Below are positions 52,630-64,000 of a stretch of 64,000 nucleotides of DNA, one piece after another. The stretch covers positions 17,379,501 through 17,443,500 of the forward strand of contig NC_053413.1 of NCBI RefSeq assembly GCF_016859285.1, read 5' to 3'. Position 1 is the stretch's first letter. The number at the start of each line of letters is the position of its first letter. Source of the DNA: Xiphias gladius. Taxonomy: Eukaryota > Chordata > Actinopteri > Istiophoriformes > Xiphiidae. The notes beneath the pieces are model-generated. The model was not told the origin of the DNA and made no database searches. It was given only the letters and a program-made list of their open reading frames with translations. The position numbers and the translations under genes are program-made.

Positions 52630-54115
52630 GACGGGAAATATTTGGATGGGTTTTTTTTTTTTTTTTTTTTTCTTCAGACTCTGAGCTTCAGCACATTCAA
52701 TTTGAAATTAAAATAATGGATACCACATTAAAGTGCTCAGCTTTAATTTGAATAGGTTTACATTAATATAGAAATAACTGTGTGGGAGATATAGCCCATT
52801 AAACACACAGTGCCCACAGTTAAGGGGTTCAGAAGTAAATAGACAGACAGACATGAAGTAAAACAAAATCATCACATTAATATTTTGTGGAAAATCCTTT
52901 GCATTCAATGATTGGCTGAAGTCTTTGACCCACAGACATCAGCAGAGGCTTTGAATCTTTCTTGGTAATGCTCTGCCAGAGCTTCACTGCTGCCACCCCC
53001 AGCTTTTGCTTGTTGTGGGGTCTCTCTGCCTCTAGTCTGGTCTTCACCAAGTGGAATGCAGCTCAGTCAGACTGAGATCAGGTGATTGAGTCGGCCAGTC
53101 GAGGATATTCCACCTCTTCTTCCTGAAGAGCTCTGTGATTGCTTTGGATGTATGTTTAGGATCCTTGTCCTGCTGAATGATGAAATATTATCCAATGGGT
53201 TTTGAGGTATTTGGCTGAATCTGAGCTCACAGAATGCTCCTGTATGCCTCTGCATTCATCCTGTTGCTTCCGTCAGCAATGAAATCTTCATTAATTGCCA
53301 GTGTGCCAGTTCAGTTGGCAGCCATACATGCCCAAGCCTTAACAGGACCAATGCCATCCTTCCTTTTTTTTTTTTTTTCTCCAAACTTTCCTCTTTCCAT
53401 CATTTTGATAGAGGTTGATTTTTGTTTCATCATAATTATTGGGGTTTTGCTTCTTGTGGTGAATCCTCTGAGGTTATGGTCATGAAGTCTTCTCTTAATC
53501 GTTGACAAGGAAACATATATGCCTACATCCTGGAGAGCATTCTTGATTTGCTGTGCAGCCATAAAGGGTTTTTTCTTCACCGTGCAAGTGATTTTCTTTC
53601 ATCCACAAGACTTGTTCTCCGTCTTCTACTAGCTTGTTTGCCATTTTCTATTTTTCCTGTGTGCACCTGCTTTTTTAGAATGCACCCAACTGCAGATTTT
53701 TCCAAACCAGCTACCTTTGATACCTCCCTGATAGATTTTTGCTTTTTTGAGCCTCATTATAATCTTCTTCACTTGCACGGTGACCTCTTCTCTCTTAACA
53801 TTGACGGACGACTCCACCTCAATCTAAATGACAACTTTCAACTGTCAGTCAGCTCTCAGCCTCATGTGAACTCTTTTGTGCATGAACTAACATTGAAACA
53901 ACACACAGTTGCCTAAGAAACATTTAGTAGCCAAGTGTCCAGTTAAGGGCTTTGTCTCCCACACAGTTCTTTCTCTATTGATGTAAATCTACTCAAATTA
54001 AATGTGAGATTTGAGACATTAATGTAGTATCCATTATTTTATTTTAGATTGAATGTGTTGAAGCTCAGAGCATGAAGAACAAAAGAATGTACAACTGTCC
54101 AAATACTTATAAAAT
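52630..54115 (-). mobile_element. Decayed Tc1/mariner transposon
   Basis: An element of about 1.5 kb with long inverted repeats. The left arm (52676-52805) with CTCTGAGCTTCAGCACATTC and AACTGTGTGGGAGATATAGC is mirrored by the right arm (53952-54080) with CACACAGTTCTTTC and GAATGTGTTGAAGCTCAGAG. The right tip reads ACTGTCCAAATACTTATAAA; the left tip (AAATATTTGGATGGG) is eroded and carries a poly-T expansion at 52653-52670. The interior encodes a Tc1-type transposase on the - strand. It is non-autonomous today. Confidence 0.88.
52880..53830 (-). pseudogene. Tc1-like transposase pseudogene
   Basis: The longest open piece (53580-53311) contains a helix-turn-helix part (STIKRRLHDHNLRGFTTRSK) and a catalytic-core piece (GPVKAWACMAANG-like). 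Downstream, remnants of the typical WPTQSPDL...ELH end appear in other frames, interrupted by stops, with a poly-A/Lys insertion near 53370. The reading frame is broken, so no active enzyme is expected. Confidence 0.85.
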
Positions 54116-56933
54116 TAACCAGATTTAAATTTTGATATTTTGTCACTATATCAGCAGTAATCCACCTAAATAGTTTGACTTGGTGGGGATGACACTTGTT
54201 TGTACAGCAGATTTATATTTTTTAAGGTATATTCAATCTTAAACGCCTGTGTTCCTGTCAACAGAAGGACTTTTTATCATATGTATTAATTGACTTGCTG
54301 TGGCTCCAAAAGACCGCATAAGAAGCCTATGACAAACACTGTATACAAAAGGCACCTCAGTCGATGATAGACTGCTACTGAACAAGAGGTTGATTATCAT
54401 AATCTGATAGTAGTGCTATAGTGCTCCATGTTTGTGTAGGGCAGGTCATGACAAGTCACTCTGGGCTACATTTCTGTCCATTTCTTACAGTGTGTGTAAA
54501 ATCAGTATTCATCATTACATTTTGCTGAAGCTCAGTCTTTAAGATGTGAGTTGTCTTTTATCTTACCATCTAGATGACAGCAGGTGCCAAGGGGATGAGA
54601 CATGGCTACAGTTGAGACACGGCTGACTGACACAGTGTGACTTGTGGATATACACATTGCAGATTTAAATGATTTGGCAGAGGTCTTGAACATTTGGAGG
54701 CTCATTTCCACTCTAAAGCAATTCATGCTAGAGCTAGATAATATATTTCTGAGGCCACGACATTGTTGGTTTAACACAGATACTATACAGTGTGTTGGCT
54801 GATTTTCACAAATAGAATACATAGTGCAGTAAAACATGCCTGAAGTAATTTTAAAACAGTCATAATTTCAATGTTTGTCGAGCAGGTTCTCTGTGGCAGC
54901 TGAGTTGGCAGAGTAAAATATCACAGATCAGCAGATGGTGATGCAGGTTCTTTTAATAATAAGTAAAATGATCAACTGTAAGAAAGCCTGTAAATGTACC
55001 TTTTGTCCCTAACTCTTTGAAAACCAAATGAAGAGATCCTTGGAAAGAATGTATCAGTTTATAAATAACAGCCAGTTGACCTGTCTCACAGAGGACATAT
55101 TGACTTGTCAGACAGAGATGTAAATAATAACTGCATGTTTGCATATTTGCACTCGAGCATATATGCAATTTTATTGAATAGTTTGCCTTAAAATTTCTAT
55201 ATGTACATTTTTACATATATTTAAAGTTTTTATCTTGAAGTTGTTTTTCTTGTAATCATATATTTCATACTAGTCTTTTAACATATCATTATGAGTATTC
55301 CATATTGCATTTCCCTACACATATTGTTTATTTATGTGACAGATAGACCTTTGAATCCTTGAATCATTTGCATCCAGACGCAGAGCAACATTAGCACCAG
55401 CAGTTGTGTTGCTGACTATTTGGCTACGTGGCTAACTGTATGTTTATCACTATGTGCGACTCCTTTATCATTACATATAGTCATTTTATTCAATATATTG
55501 ACTTGTGCAAGTTATCCGTTACACATGCTTTTCCTTCAATGTCTGTTATCACTTGGCAGCTGACACTGAAACATGGAGCCTTATGTACACTCACAGGGAT
55601 ACACAGTGAGAGCATGTAACAACACTTCACAAAGCTACTTACCATGAAATAGAATTTGCAGCGGTAAAACACCAACTCCACAGACTGCTCCAGCAGCCAC
55701 TGTGAACCTACTGCAGTCATTTGGTTTTGTTTAGTGGGCTGACTATTAGGAACAAAGCTGTCCTCAGAATCAAATAGTCTTTAAATCTGCATCAATAAAA
55801 TGATCAGTTTTAGTAAAAAAAATAAATTCATATATCCACACTGTACTACCAGCTGCTTGGCAACAGCAATTGATATGTGAACACAGTGAAGGGAGGCGAC
55901 GTTGGGAACTGTCTGGGAAGAAGAAAACAAGACGCTCCACTGAATAATGTTTCATGAGTTTTTCAAGAGGTGATGAGTTGTGAGAACTCAGAAGAGTGTA
56001 GCAGAAGTACTCTGTATAAACTTAGGAGCAGAGGGAGATGGGAAAAACAGGAAAGCATGGGCATATCTGAGCTAATTAGATAAAATATATATAAGATCAT
56101 TTTTAAATGTTTACTACGAATACAGCTAAAGGGAGGTGGTGCAGGTTCCTTATGTGGATGCACATAAGCAAGTGCGTTAAGTGTTATTTCTTTTAAATGT
56201 CATCACTAATTAATCATACTTGGTAAAGCATGGTCATTACAGAAATACCTTTGGAAAATTGTCATATTTTGTCCGACAAGCCTCTTATAAGTGATACTGT
56301 AAGTTTATATGACATTAAACCTGTCGAAATTAATGGTAATAGTCTAATTTAACAGCATTTATGAGCAACAGTGTGTATGCGCTCAACTTAATTGGTGAAA
56401 ATATAGATGGTGCTGACAGTGCAGCTACACTAGGACCTGTGGTCTGAGAGGGAATATTATGTGTCCTTGTTACAAATAAAGACCCGTTGTTACAGCCTTA
56501 CATGTAACATTGGTTTCTCCATTACTTAGAACAGAGCATGACAAAGATGAAGAGAGAGGGAATATCTGTGCGTTTGTGTGGTAAACAGTGGTATGTCTAA
56601 GAGGGAGAGGAGGGGTTTACAGAAAGATGTATGAGCCTATTTTTCTCTGCCATCATTTGTTCCTAAGTATCAAAACAGATCTAAAAATAAAAGATTGGCT
56701 GTAAATGAAAAATAGACGTCATATATGCAAGGCATTTACTTCGGAGTTCAGCAATGTTCAGCTAGTGTAGTTTGAGTGAAGCAACTCCTGAAATCCGCAC
56801 AAGCAGGGGTGTAGCAGTGTAGCAGATACACGTGGGATTATCCATCTCGAAGAGCAAGGCAAGTCATGTTACAATTTAAATGTAACCTATCGCATTAACT
56901 GATTTTAGCCTTTAAGGCATTGCGTCCTTCCAG

Positions 56934-57036
56934 GCAGCGTACCGTCCCGGAGGGAAGCGCTATCTTCAGGATGACCTCAAGGCCCAAAGTCCCTTCTCTT
57001 GCCATCGTTCCCTGACCCTCAAGCTTCGTGGAAGGG
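56934..57036 (+). other. Unassigned GC-richer open patch
   Basis: About 100 bp of higher GC content in an AT-rich intron. It follows TCCTTCCAG and precedes GTATAA, with one open + frame across it (AAYRPGGKRYLQDDLKAQSP). I recognise no homologue. It could be an exon relic, a repeat fragment or chance. Confidence 0.15.
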
Positions 57037-57917
57037 TATAAAATGTATAAACACTACTAGAAGGCTAATCAAGCACACGCTCAGCTACAAAAATTAAACA
57101 GACAGTATACCCACGTACCAAGACACCATTACGGCACTGACTACAGGTGAATTAATCCTGGGACTGCTGTGACCGCAGCCTGAAGCACACTTGGAAAGCA
57201 ACACATCAGTGTTAAAACAACAGAGTACAGAGGAAATTAGAGGGCATGAGTGTAATCATTTTTATGCTTTGTTTTGTCATAATCTCTGGATAATTATCTT
57301 GTGATCTCAAATTAACAAGCTTGCTGGTTAGAAATGAGAAGTTTGGTGTGGCATGCTTCCCGATCAGATTAAAATATTTTTTTCGGATGGGGACATAAAA
57401 CAACAAATCTGCATTATTTAAACAGCAATTACTGAAGAGTGACAAGCTGCTGGATGATTTAGTTCGTATGAACATGACATTTTTTGTTTTTTAACCTGCC
57501 CAACGTCAGCAGTAACTCTTTGGCAATATGACACATATTTGACTGACTTTCTGTGACATCTCGGGAAGCCTGAAACTATCCAACTTGACTGCAGTTTTTG
57601 TCATTCCCCTCAACCTAAGCTGGCTACTCTTGTCTGCATTCCAGTCAGTGTGTCTCGAATGAGCCTAATCTCTGCCCGAGATTGCCTTATGTCATCACTC
57701 ACATTTTACATCAGCAAACAGCATTAGATACTACAGCCTACTGCTGCTGCAATAAAACGAAAAGCCTCCTGTAATATCAATAAAATATTACCATAGAGAC
57801 TGTTGCTGCCCTGTAGTAATCAAAAGGTGGTTTGTAGTGATGTTAGATTACACAAAAAGGAATCCCTGAAAGGACTTATCATATGTCTGCTGAAGAATAC
57901 TACATGACCATCTTATG

Positions 57918-57918
<1 letters not shown>

Positions 57919-57958
<40 letters not shown>
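57919..57958. repeat. (TTA)n microsatellite
   Basis: About 12-13 ATT units. Confidence 0.92.
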
Positions 57959-57963
<5 letters not shown>

Positions 57964-60900
57964 CTAATGATAATAATCTAATGATTGTAAAAAGACAATA
58001 TTAGTTATGTAGAGATTATTATGATGACCAGAAAACAAAGCTAATTATTCTTTGTTCCTCAATACAAAATAATACAAATACTTACGACCATAGTTTCTAC
58101 ATTGCTTTGCACTCTGTTGGTCCTTTGACAGGTGTTACTTTTCCTGGCTTGCCTCAGACCTTGGTCAGAAATAGAGCTGGGTGGTATAGACAAAGTTAAT
58201 ATCGAGCTAATTATCCCAGCAGTGGTAATTACTGCACTAGCAGCAGTCTCACCATCGAGATATGAAGATATTTACAAAGACACACAAAACATTCAAAAGA
58301 AGTGAAACTCATGCGGTGCAGCGTGGCACAGGAGAGAACCAATACACGGTATAAAGAGATATAAAGGGCATTACTGACTCTTTGTGTGTTGTTGGTCCCT
58401 TTTTGTATTACTCTCCCAGAAAAAAATTGTGCTTATCCAAGTGCTTTATGAATATACTTTATAAACGTATAGCGACTAGAGGAAAAAGGAGAAAGAGGGA
58501 GGGGGGAAAAAAGAGGAAAGGACGCAAAGAAACTTTTTTTAAACTTAAAGCAAAATGGAGGAAAAACTTATTGTCACTGTCTCTGTGGCGTCTCAATTCT
58601 CTATGATGTGTCTTTAACAAGTTACCAGGGCATTAAAAAAAGAAGAGCAACGTGCAGAAACGGATTGCTGACATTGGTGTTGTGTCTGGCAGCAGCGGAT
58701 ACGTCAGAAAACAACTGTCCAGTCTGAGCAGAGTAATTTACTGGCTCAAATACTAAACAACCCCACAACTTAAGAGTCATGAGAGGTCAAATACTGCAAA
58801 CGACTTTGTATCTAAACGTGTGAATGCACCGTAAGAGTGCCTAAAGTGTAACAGTGGATGACAGCTCCTAAACACCAGTTTCATGACGTGATTTTGGAAA
58901 TATATTTTTATGAATATAGCAATATGATTACAACCATAACCCTAGCCCTATTTTCCATGATGAAAAATAACAATGGTCCAGTAACGTGTTTAACTAAGCA
59001 TAATGAGGGTCTTTCAAATATCAAAAGATAATTTAAAGTTGAGTGTTCCATAAATTAAAAAGGAACATTTGTTTCACCAGTATCAAAGCTCCACATGAGG
59101 AAGATAACATCCCCAGAACACAGTTTGACTTTAGAAGCTATACATTGATCCATTGCCTCCTTTATATTTGCAAATGAAAAGAGAACACGACTCACCCAGT
59201 TTGCTCAACACTGTTACTGTTATGAATTTGTGATCTGTGTTACCCCAGGTAAAGTAATAGCACTTGATGAAAATATTTGTGGTACTTTGCATTGTTATTG
59301 TGAAAACTAGATTCATTTATACTGTAAGCAAAGGTTAATCTAGTTTTATTTACGTTCATGAGTTGCAAGTTTAGAACAGCAGATAAACAGAAGATGATGT
59401 TGCTTTAGCGAAACAAGCACTTCTTAATTTTTTTGGTGTTGCCTGGGCACAATGAGAATTTTGCAGCTTCTGTTTGCATGAGTGCTTTTTCCATTAAAGT
59501 ACAGCAACACAACAAGGAAGCTCAAATGAATATGTCTCTGAGTAAATCGATTTTTGCCTCCTACATGTTCAGAATGTTTATTAATTTCCACCCGATCTTG
59601 CCCAGAGCTTGAAAACGGGCAACTTCCAGGCAACAGTCCCTTACATTTTAGTTCATCGAACCACTAATCACACAGACAGAATTTTGCTAAAAAATAATTT
59701 CACCTGTCATTACCTTGATTGTGACCTGCATTGCACCATCATAAATAGGGCTACAGTGCTTAACTCATTTACATTCATGGGCTGTGGTGGTTCATTTATC
59801 TTCACTAAGACTGGATTACTTTATGTGAAGGCCATATTGTCAACATGTCCCTGCGTATTGTACAAGCCCAGTTTATGACAGAGAGCAACACTGCTCCAGT
59901 TTGTTAAAGGGGGAAAAAAATGTTTCCACTCACATAAGTCTTGCAGGAACAATAATCACATTTGAATAACAGAATTTTCTCCGCTGCCCAAAAAAGATTT
60001 TGACAATATTTTACCCTAACAATGAAAAAGTTCTAATTTGTTGTCTGGTGTGCTTTTGCTTTGATATGAGATAGCTTGAGGTCTTGAATTACTGTTCCTA
60101 ATGAAATTAATCTCAGAGAGATTGGTGTGTGCCTTTTGAGCTTTACACTGGCTCCTTTTTTTTTTTTTTTTTTTTTCTTCATTATACCCACTTAGTTTGC
60201 TGTTGCTACATAATGTGCTCTGTCATGATTTGTCCTTTTTCATTTGTCCTGTAACAACCATGGCCAATACTATTATGTTTCAAAATCCTTTAATTTGTGG
60301 TTAATGCTAAATCCCGAATATCCCTTTACTTCACACAAGGGTTTTACATGGATGGCAGCATTATGTTCTTTTATTCTTTATCGTTCAGCGCATATGCTAC
60401 ATATTGTATAGCATCATCTTTGCTGCTTTTCACAATGTCAGCTGAAATATTTTGAGTAATACACAGTAGGTCTGTGGCCCTCAAACACTTCAGTACTTTT
60501 GAAAATCCAATCTTACAGTGCAATGGCCAGAAATGGAGACATGCTCACAAATAGGCTTTGCAACAAGTTTATTTCCATACACTGTTATAGTCTGCGGTTT
60601 CAGAACATGGTGCAGTTACAGATACAAAGCTGTTAGATGACGTGATAGCCTGCAGTCAGTGGCCATACAGAAGGTCACACCTCAGCTCTGAGAGTAACAG
60701 ACCACCCCAGCTCTCCTCAGCCTTCTCTCTTCTGTGTGTAACCATCTGAGCTGACATTTGAATTTTTGTTTTGTGCATTGAAGCCTGGAGAGATTTTATG
60801 TTAATGTTTGACCTGTATTTATTTATTTTTAACCTTTTCTATACAGGAAAAGTGGCAATATGTGTAATCACAACTTCATGTATACAGTATGTGTGAGCTA

Positions 60901-63204
60901 TTTAACATTTCATAATTTGAGTTAATCTGTTCTCCTTTTAATGATTAGTATCATCCCGCCTCTCTAAAACCCAGAAAGATTGTGAACTTAAATTACAGAT
61001 AATTTTCATTATTGACCAGCCTGCTGATTAGTTTTCTAATTAATTGAATTTTGGCCAAGAAAATGTAAGAATATAATGAAAAATGCCCATCGCAACTTCC
61101 CAAAGCACAAGTTGACATGCTCTTATTGCTTATTTCGTCCCATCCGCCATTCAAAATACAGGAGTTGTTCATTTTAATGTCATAGAATAATAAGGAAACC
61201 AGAACATTTTCACATTTGGAAAGCTTGAACCAGTGCCTTTTTGGTATTTTTTTTTCCTAAAAAAATGACTTAAATGATGAATTGAAGTTAAAAATTGTAC
61301 CAGATTAATCTTCTGTCACGTGACTGATACCGGCCAATCATTTCAGCTCTGAAAAGATCTTGACTAAACAGGAAAAAATGTAAACTGTTAATTATTATTC
61401 CAGTTTATGAAATATGATTATGAATTATATTGTTTCATGATTCAACAATCCTTGCCCCTGTATTTTTTTAAAAATCTCTCTCCATCCTGGTAACTCCAAG
61501 ATTTCAAAGGATGTAGCCTAAGGGAGAGTCGTTGCATTGACAAGGGAGCACAGTGTCTGCCCTTTGAAAACTCATTGAATCATAATTATTTTTGTCTTCC
61601 TATACCGGATCCAGCTAAGGTCTTATTACACACCAGTTAAAAACTGATTTTCCACAACATCAAAAAGACCATCATATCTGCTGCAGTGCATAAAACTGTT
61701 TAAACTATTGAATGTCTGTAGTTTAAATAGTTGATCGAATTACACAGTACTGCTGATGAATAAACACAAGTTTTATAACTGATTATGCCAGGATTTTCAC
61801 AAGATATATCAGCTACAAATTAATTAAAAGAACAGTTAGAGCATAGGAAAAATGGATCTATCTGCAGTGACTAAAGTGCCATTAACAATCCTGTATCGAT
61901 CCATTTACATGGACTAAAATTAAATATTTAAACACTATTTTTCATCAAATCTTTGTCTAAACACAGATGATAACCTGCCTGTTGAACCTTAAGTCTCTGA
62001 CCATTGGCTGCTTAAGTAGATTAAAAGCTGGATATATTGGTTGATGATAAATCTGTTTTCTCATTTCAGTGTGAACTGAAATGAAATCTAGCCCCTTGCT
62101 GCCTTGGGCCAGTCTGTTGCCATGGCAGTTGTCTGTGAGGCATGCTCCTCTGCTGTTATCATGAATTGCATTACTCTACGCTCAGCACAATTACCTGACT
62201 CGTTTAACCAGCTCTAAAGGTGCAACAACACTCTTCCTGTGGTTAACATGGGGTGCAATGCATACGTCAGCACTATATCATGTTTTCCTTCCCTTCTGTG
62301 TATTGCTCTTAAGTGTCACTCTGTACAGAGCGCAGTGGATCACCAGCATTTGGCCTTTTAGACAGCAATATGACTAATATCCCTGCTGATCAATACATTG
62401 GATCAGTGAACATCATGACATACTAAAGGAGGCAAGATAATCAATATGTAACCATGAGCTTAATGGGATTGTTTTCGAAATATTTTTTTAGAGAAAAGAT
62501 TCATTCTAAATGCTTTGGTATTTACACATGATAAACGGTCAAGATTATCTTAAATGGTAGTTCCATTCAAAGAATATGTTTTTTTTGATTTTGTAATTTA
62601 TCTACTGTATATCATTAATTCATTTAACTTTTCGGAGAAAGAAGCTACAATTAGCATTTTTGATTATGTAAAAACGTTTGCCTCACTCCATCTCATTCAA
62701 GGATAATTGAAACAATTCTAGGTTGCATATCCTTTTTTGCCGAACTAGTCACTGAAGTTAAATTGAATCTGGAGTTTGCACTGGAGGTAGTTATATGCAA
62801 GGCTGGTACTTTTACGCCAATCTGGAGAAAACTAAATTGTAATTGTTTAAATTTCGATTTAGTTTGTAGCATCCAGTTAGTTGCTTTGTAGAAATCTGTG
62901 GTCCACTTGATTACCTCGCACAAAATTATTTGTGATTGCACATCTTGTAGTTCAACAACTGTTGCTTTATAAAGTTTCCTGTGTACACTTGTTTGGTGAT
63001 TGATCCAAATTATGACAGCTATAACAAGTTCCAATTTATTAGCCTTTTCTGTCCTCCTCTGTGGTTTGAGAGAGATGCTTGGTATGACTATGCGCTCCCC
63101 TGAGACTCATTATGTCTGTGGAACTGGAGGATATAAAATAATGGTTTCACTGGGGACATGATTCTCACCAAAAACAGATTTTTGGAATGTAAAGCTTCCA
63201 ACTC

Positions 63205-63228
63205 TGTGTGTGTGTGTGTGTGTGTGTT
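63205..63228. repeat. (TG)n microsatellite
   Basis: About 11-12 TG units. Confidence 0.92.
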
Positions 63229-64000
63229 GGCTTGTTTTGTTTTGTTAAGGTGCTGGGCTGTTGCAGTGTGGACACTGAGATGGCAAGTGTGTTTTCATGG
63301 TCACACCCTTCAAAAGTGCTAAATTGACTGTGGTCATGGATATCCAAATCTGACTCGGACTGACTTCATAGTTTGGTGTAATTCAAAATTTCAATGTCTT
63401 GCATTTACTATCGGGTCTGATTGGAAGCCTAAATGCCACCTGTGGATTTTAATGGAGGGCAGTTGAAAGTGAAATGCACTGCAGGTGTTGTGAATGTGCT
63501 CTCTCAGCTTGCACTCTTGCTAATATTGAGAAAGCGCCGCGAATCAGATAGTGTCTGTATCACCAAACCCCTGCCAATCTTAAGATTTGCAGTGGTTTCA
63601 ACAATAGCACAATAAATGAGGGCCATAGCTCCTACTAAGTGTGCTGGATGGGTTATGGGGAGGACATTGACAGAACTGCAAGAGATAGTGAAAAACAATC
63701 ACACAGTAAGCACAGCACTGAATTCTGGCACTGTATTGTTATCTGTAATTGTGATGACCTTACCTGAAATGTGTTGTTCTGATACGTGCAAGGAGGAGTG
63801 GTGACTCATCTAGTTTGCATTTTCTCTAACCGTGCTTATCTCAAAGTGTCTCTATTCTGTAGCATGGTTCGTACCTTCCTGCCTCTGTATCTGTGGATTA
63901 ATAAACCTTTGCTGCTGCTGATTCATACTTTGCCCAGTATAAAACAATCCACAGCTCAGACTATTTTGAGCACAAAATGCTAATTTCTTGGTATAATGGA

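Larger units (their letters stand above)
49478..64000 (+). other. asic1c: First ASIC intron (partial, over 14.5 kb)
   Basis: AT-rich sequence after donor GTAAGA. None of the following ASIC exons (GKCYTFN-type region, Cys-rich palm/thumb exons, second membrane helix) is seen, so the intron runs beyond the window. Long first introns are known in ASIC genes, for example ASIC2. It contains a Tc1/mariner relic (52630-54115), simple repeats and one GC-richer open patch at 56934-57036. Nothing else was recognised at 58000-64000. Confidence 0.7.

Noticed and set aside
62693-63034. Open frame of 113 codons on the - strand
   Set aside because: No recognisable domain or homologue, AT-rich composition like its surroundings, and no splice or promoter support.

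Overview
This is vertebrate nuclear DNA, almost certainly from a percomorph-type teleost fish. The genes have GT-AG introns and vertebrate domain architectures, the non-coding DNA is AT-rich with many microsatellites, and several foldback repeats look like families common in spiny-rayed fish. Only about 4.4 kb of the 64 kb is protein-coding.

Layout. (1) 1-19.5 kb, + strand: the last five coding exons of agap3, an Arf GTPase-activating protein, covering the end of the PH domain, the ArfGAP zinc finger, the ankyrin repeats, the stop and a 2.9-kb 3'UTR. (2) 19.5-24.6 kb: a convergent intergenic spacer. (3) 25.2-27 kb, - strand: the complete two-exon homeobox gene gbx1 with a CpG-rich upstream region. 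(4) 29.7-34.4 kb, - strand: the complete ankyrin/SOCS-box gene asb10, with two alternative coding first exons of equal splice phase and one probable GC-AG intron. (5) 34.4-40.8 kb: non-coding DNA with possible regulatory blocks, one unassigned exon-like segment and nested repeats. (6) 40.8-41.3 kb, - strand: a two-exon, polyadenylated histone H2B variant. (7) 41.4-64 kb: upstream DNA, first coding exon and very long first intron of an acid-sensing ion channel gene on the + strand; the other exons lie beyond the window. A decayed Tc1/mariner element sits in this intron.

The genes do not form a pathway; the order is conserved synteny. AGAP3-GBX1-ASB10 (+,-,-) is the order I recall for human 7q36.1, which also carries ASIC3 and, as I recall, an intron-bearing H2B variant (H2BK1). 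The sister paralogon at 2q37 has AGAP1-GBX2-ASB18, so the paralogue choice was made from residues first and synteny second.

I found no clearly undescribed system. The best leads are the intron-bearing H2B variant, the ASIC gene placed where it may be the fish counterpart of ASIC3, the alternative asb10 starts with the GC donor, and a palindromic octamer plus TAATTA cluster at 655-698. All exon limits come from reading splice sites and homology by eye, without alignment or transcript data.
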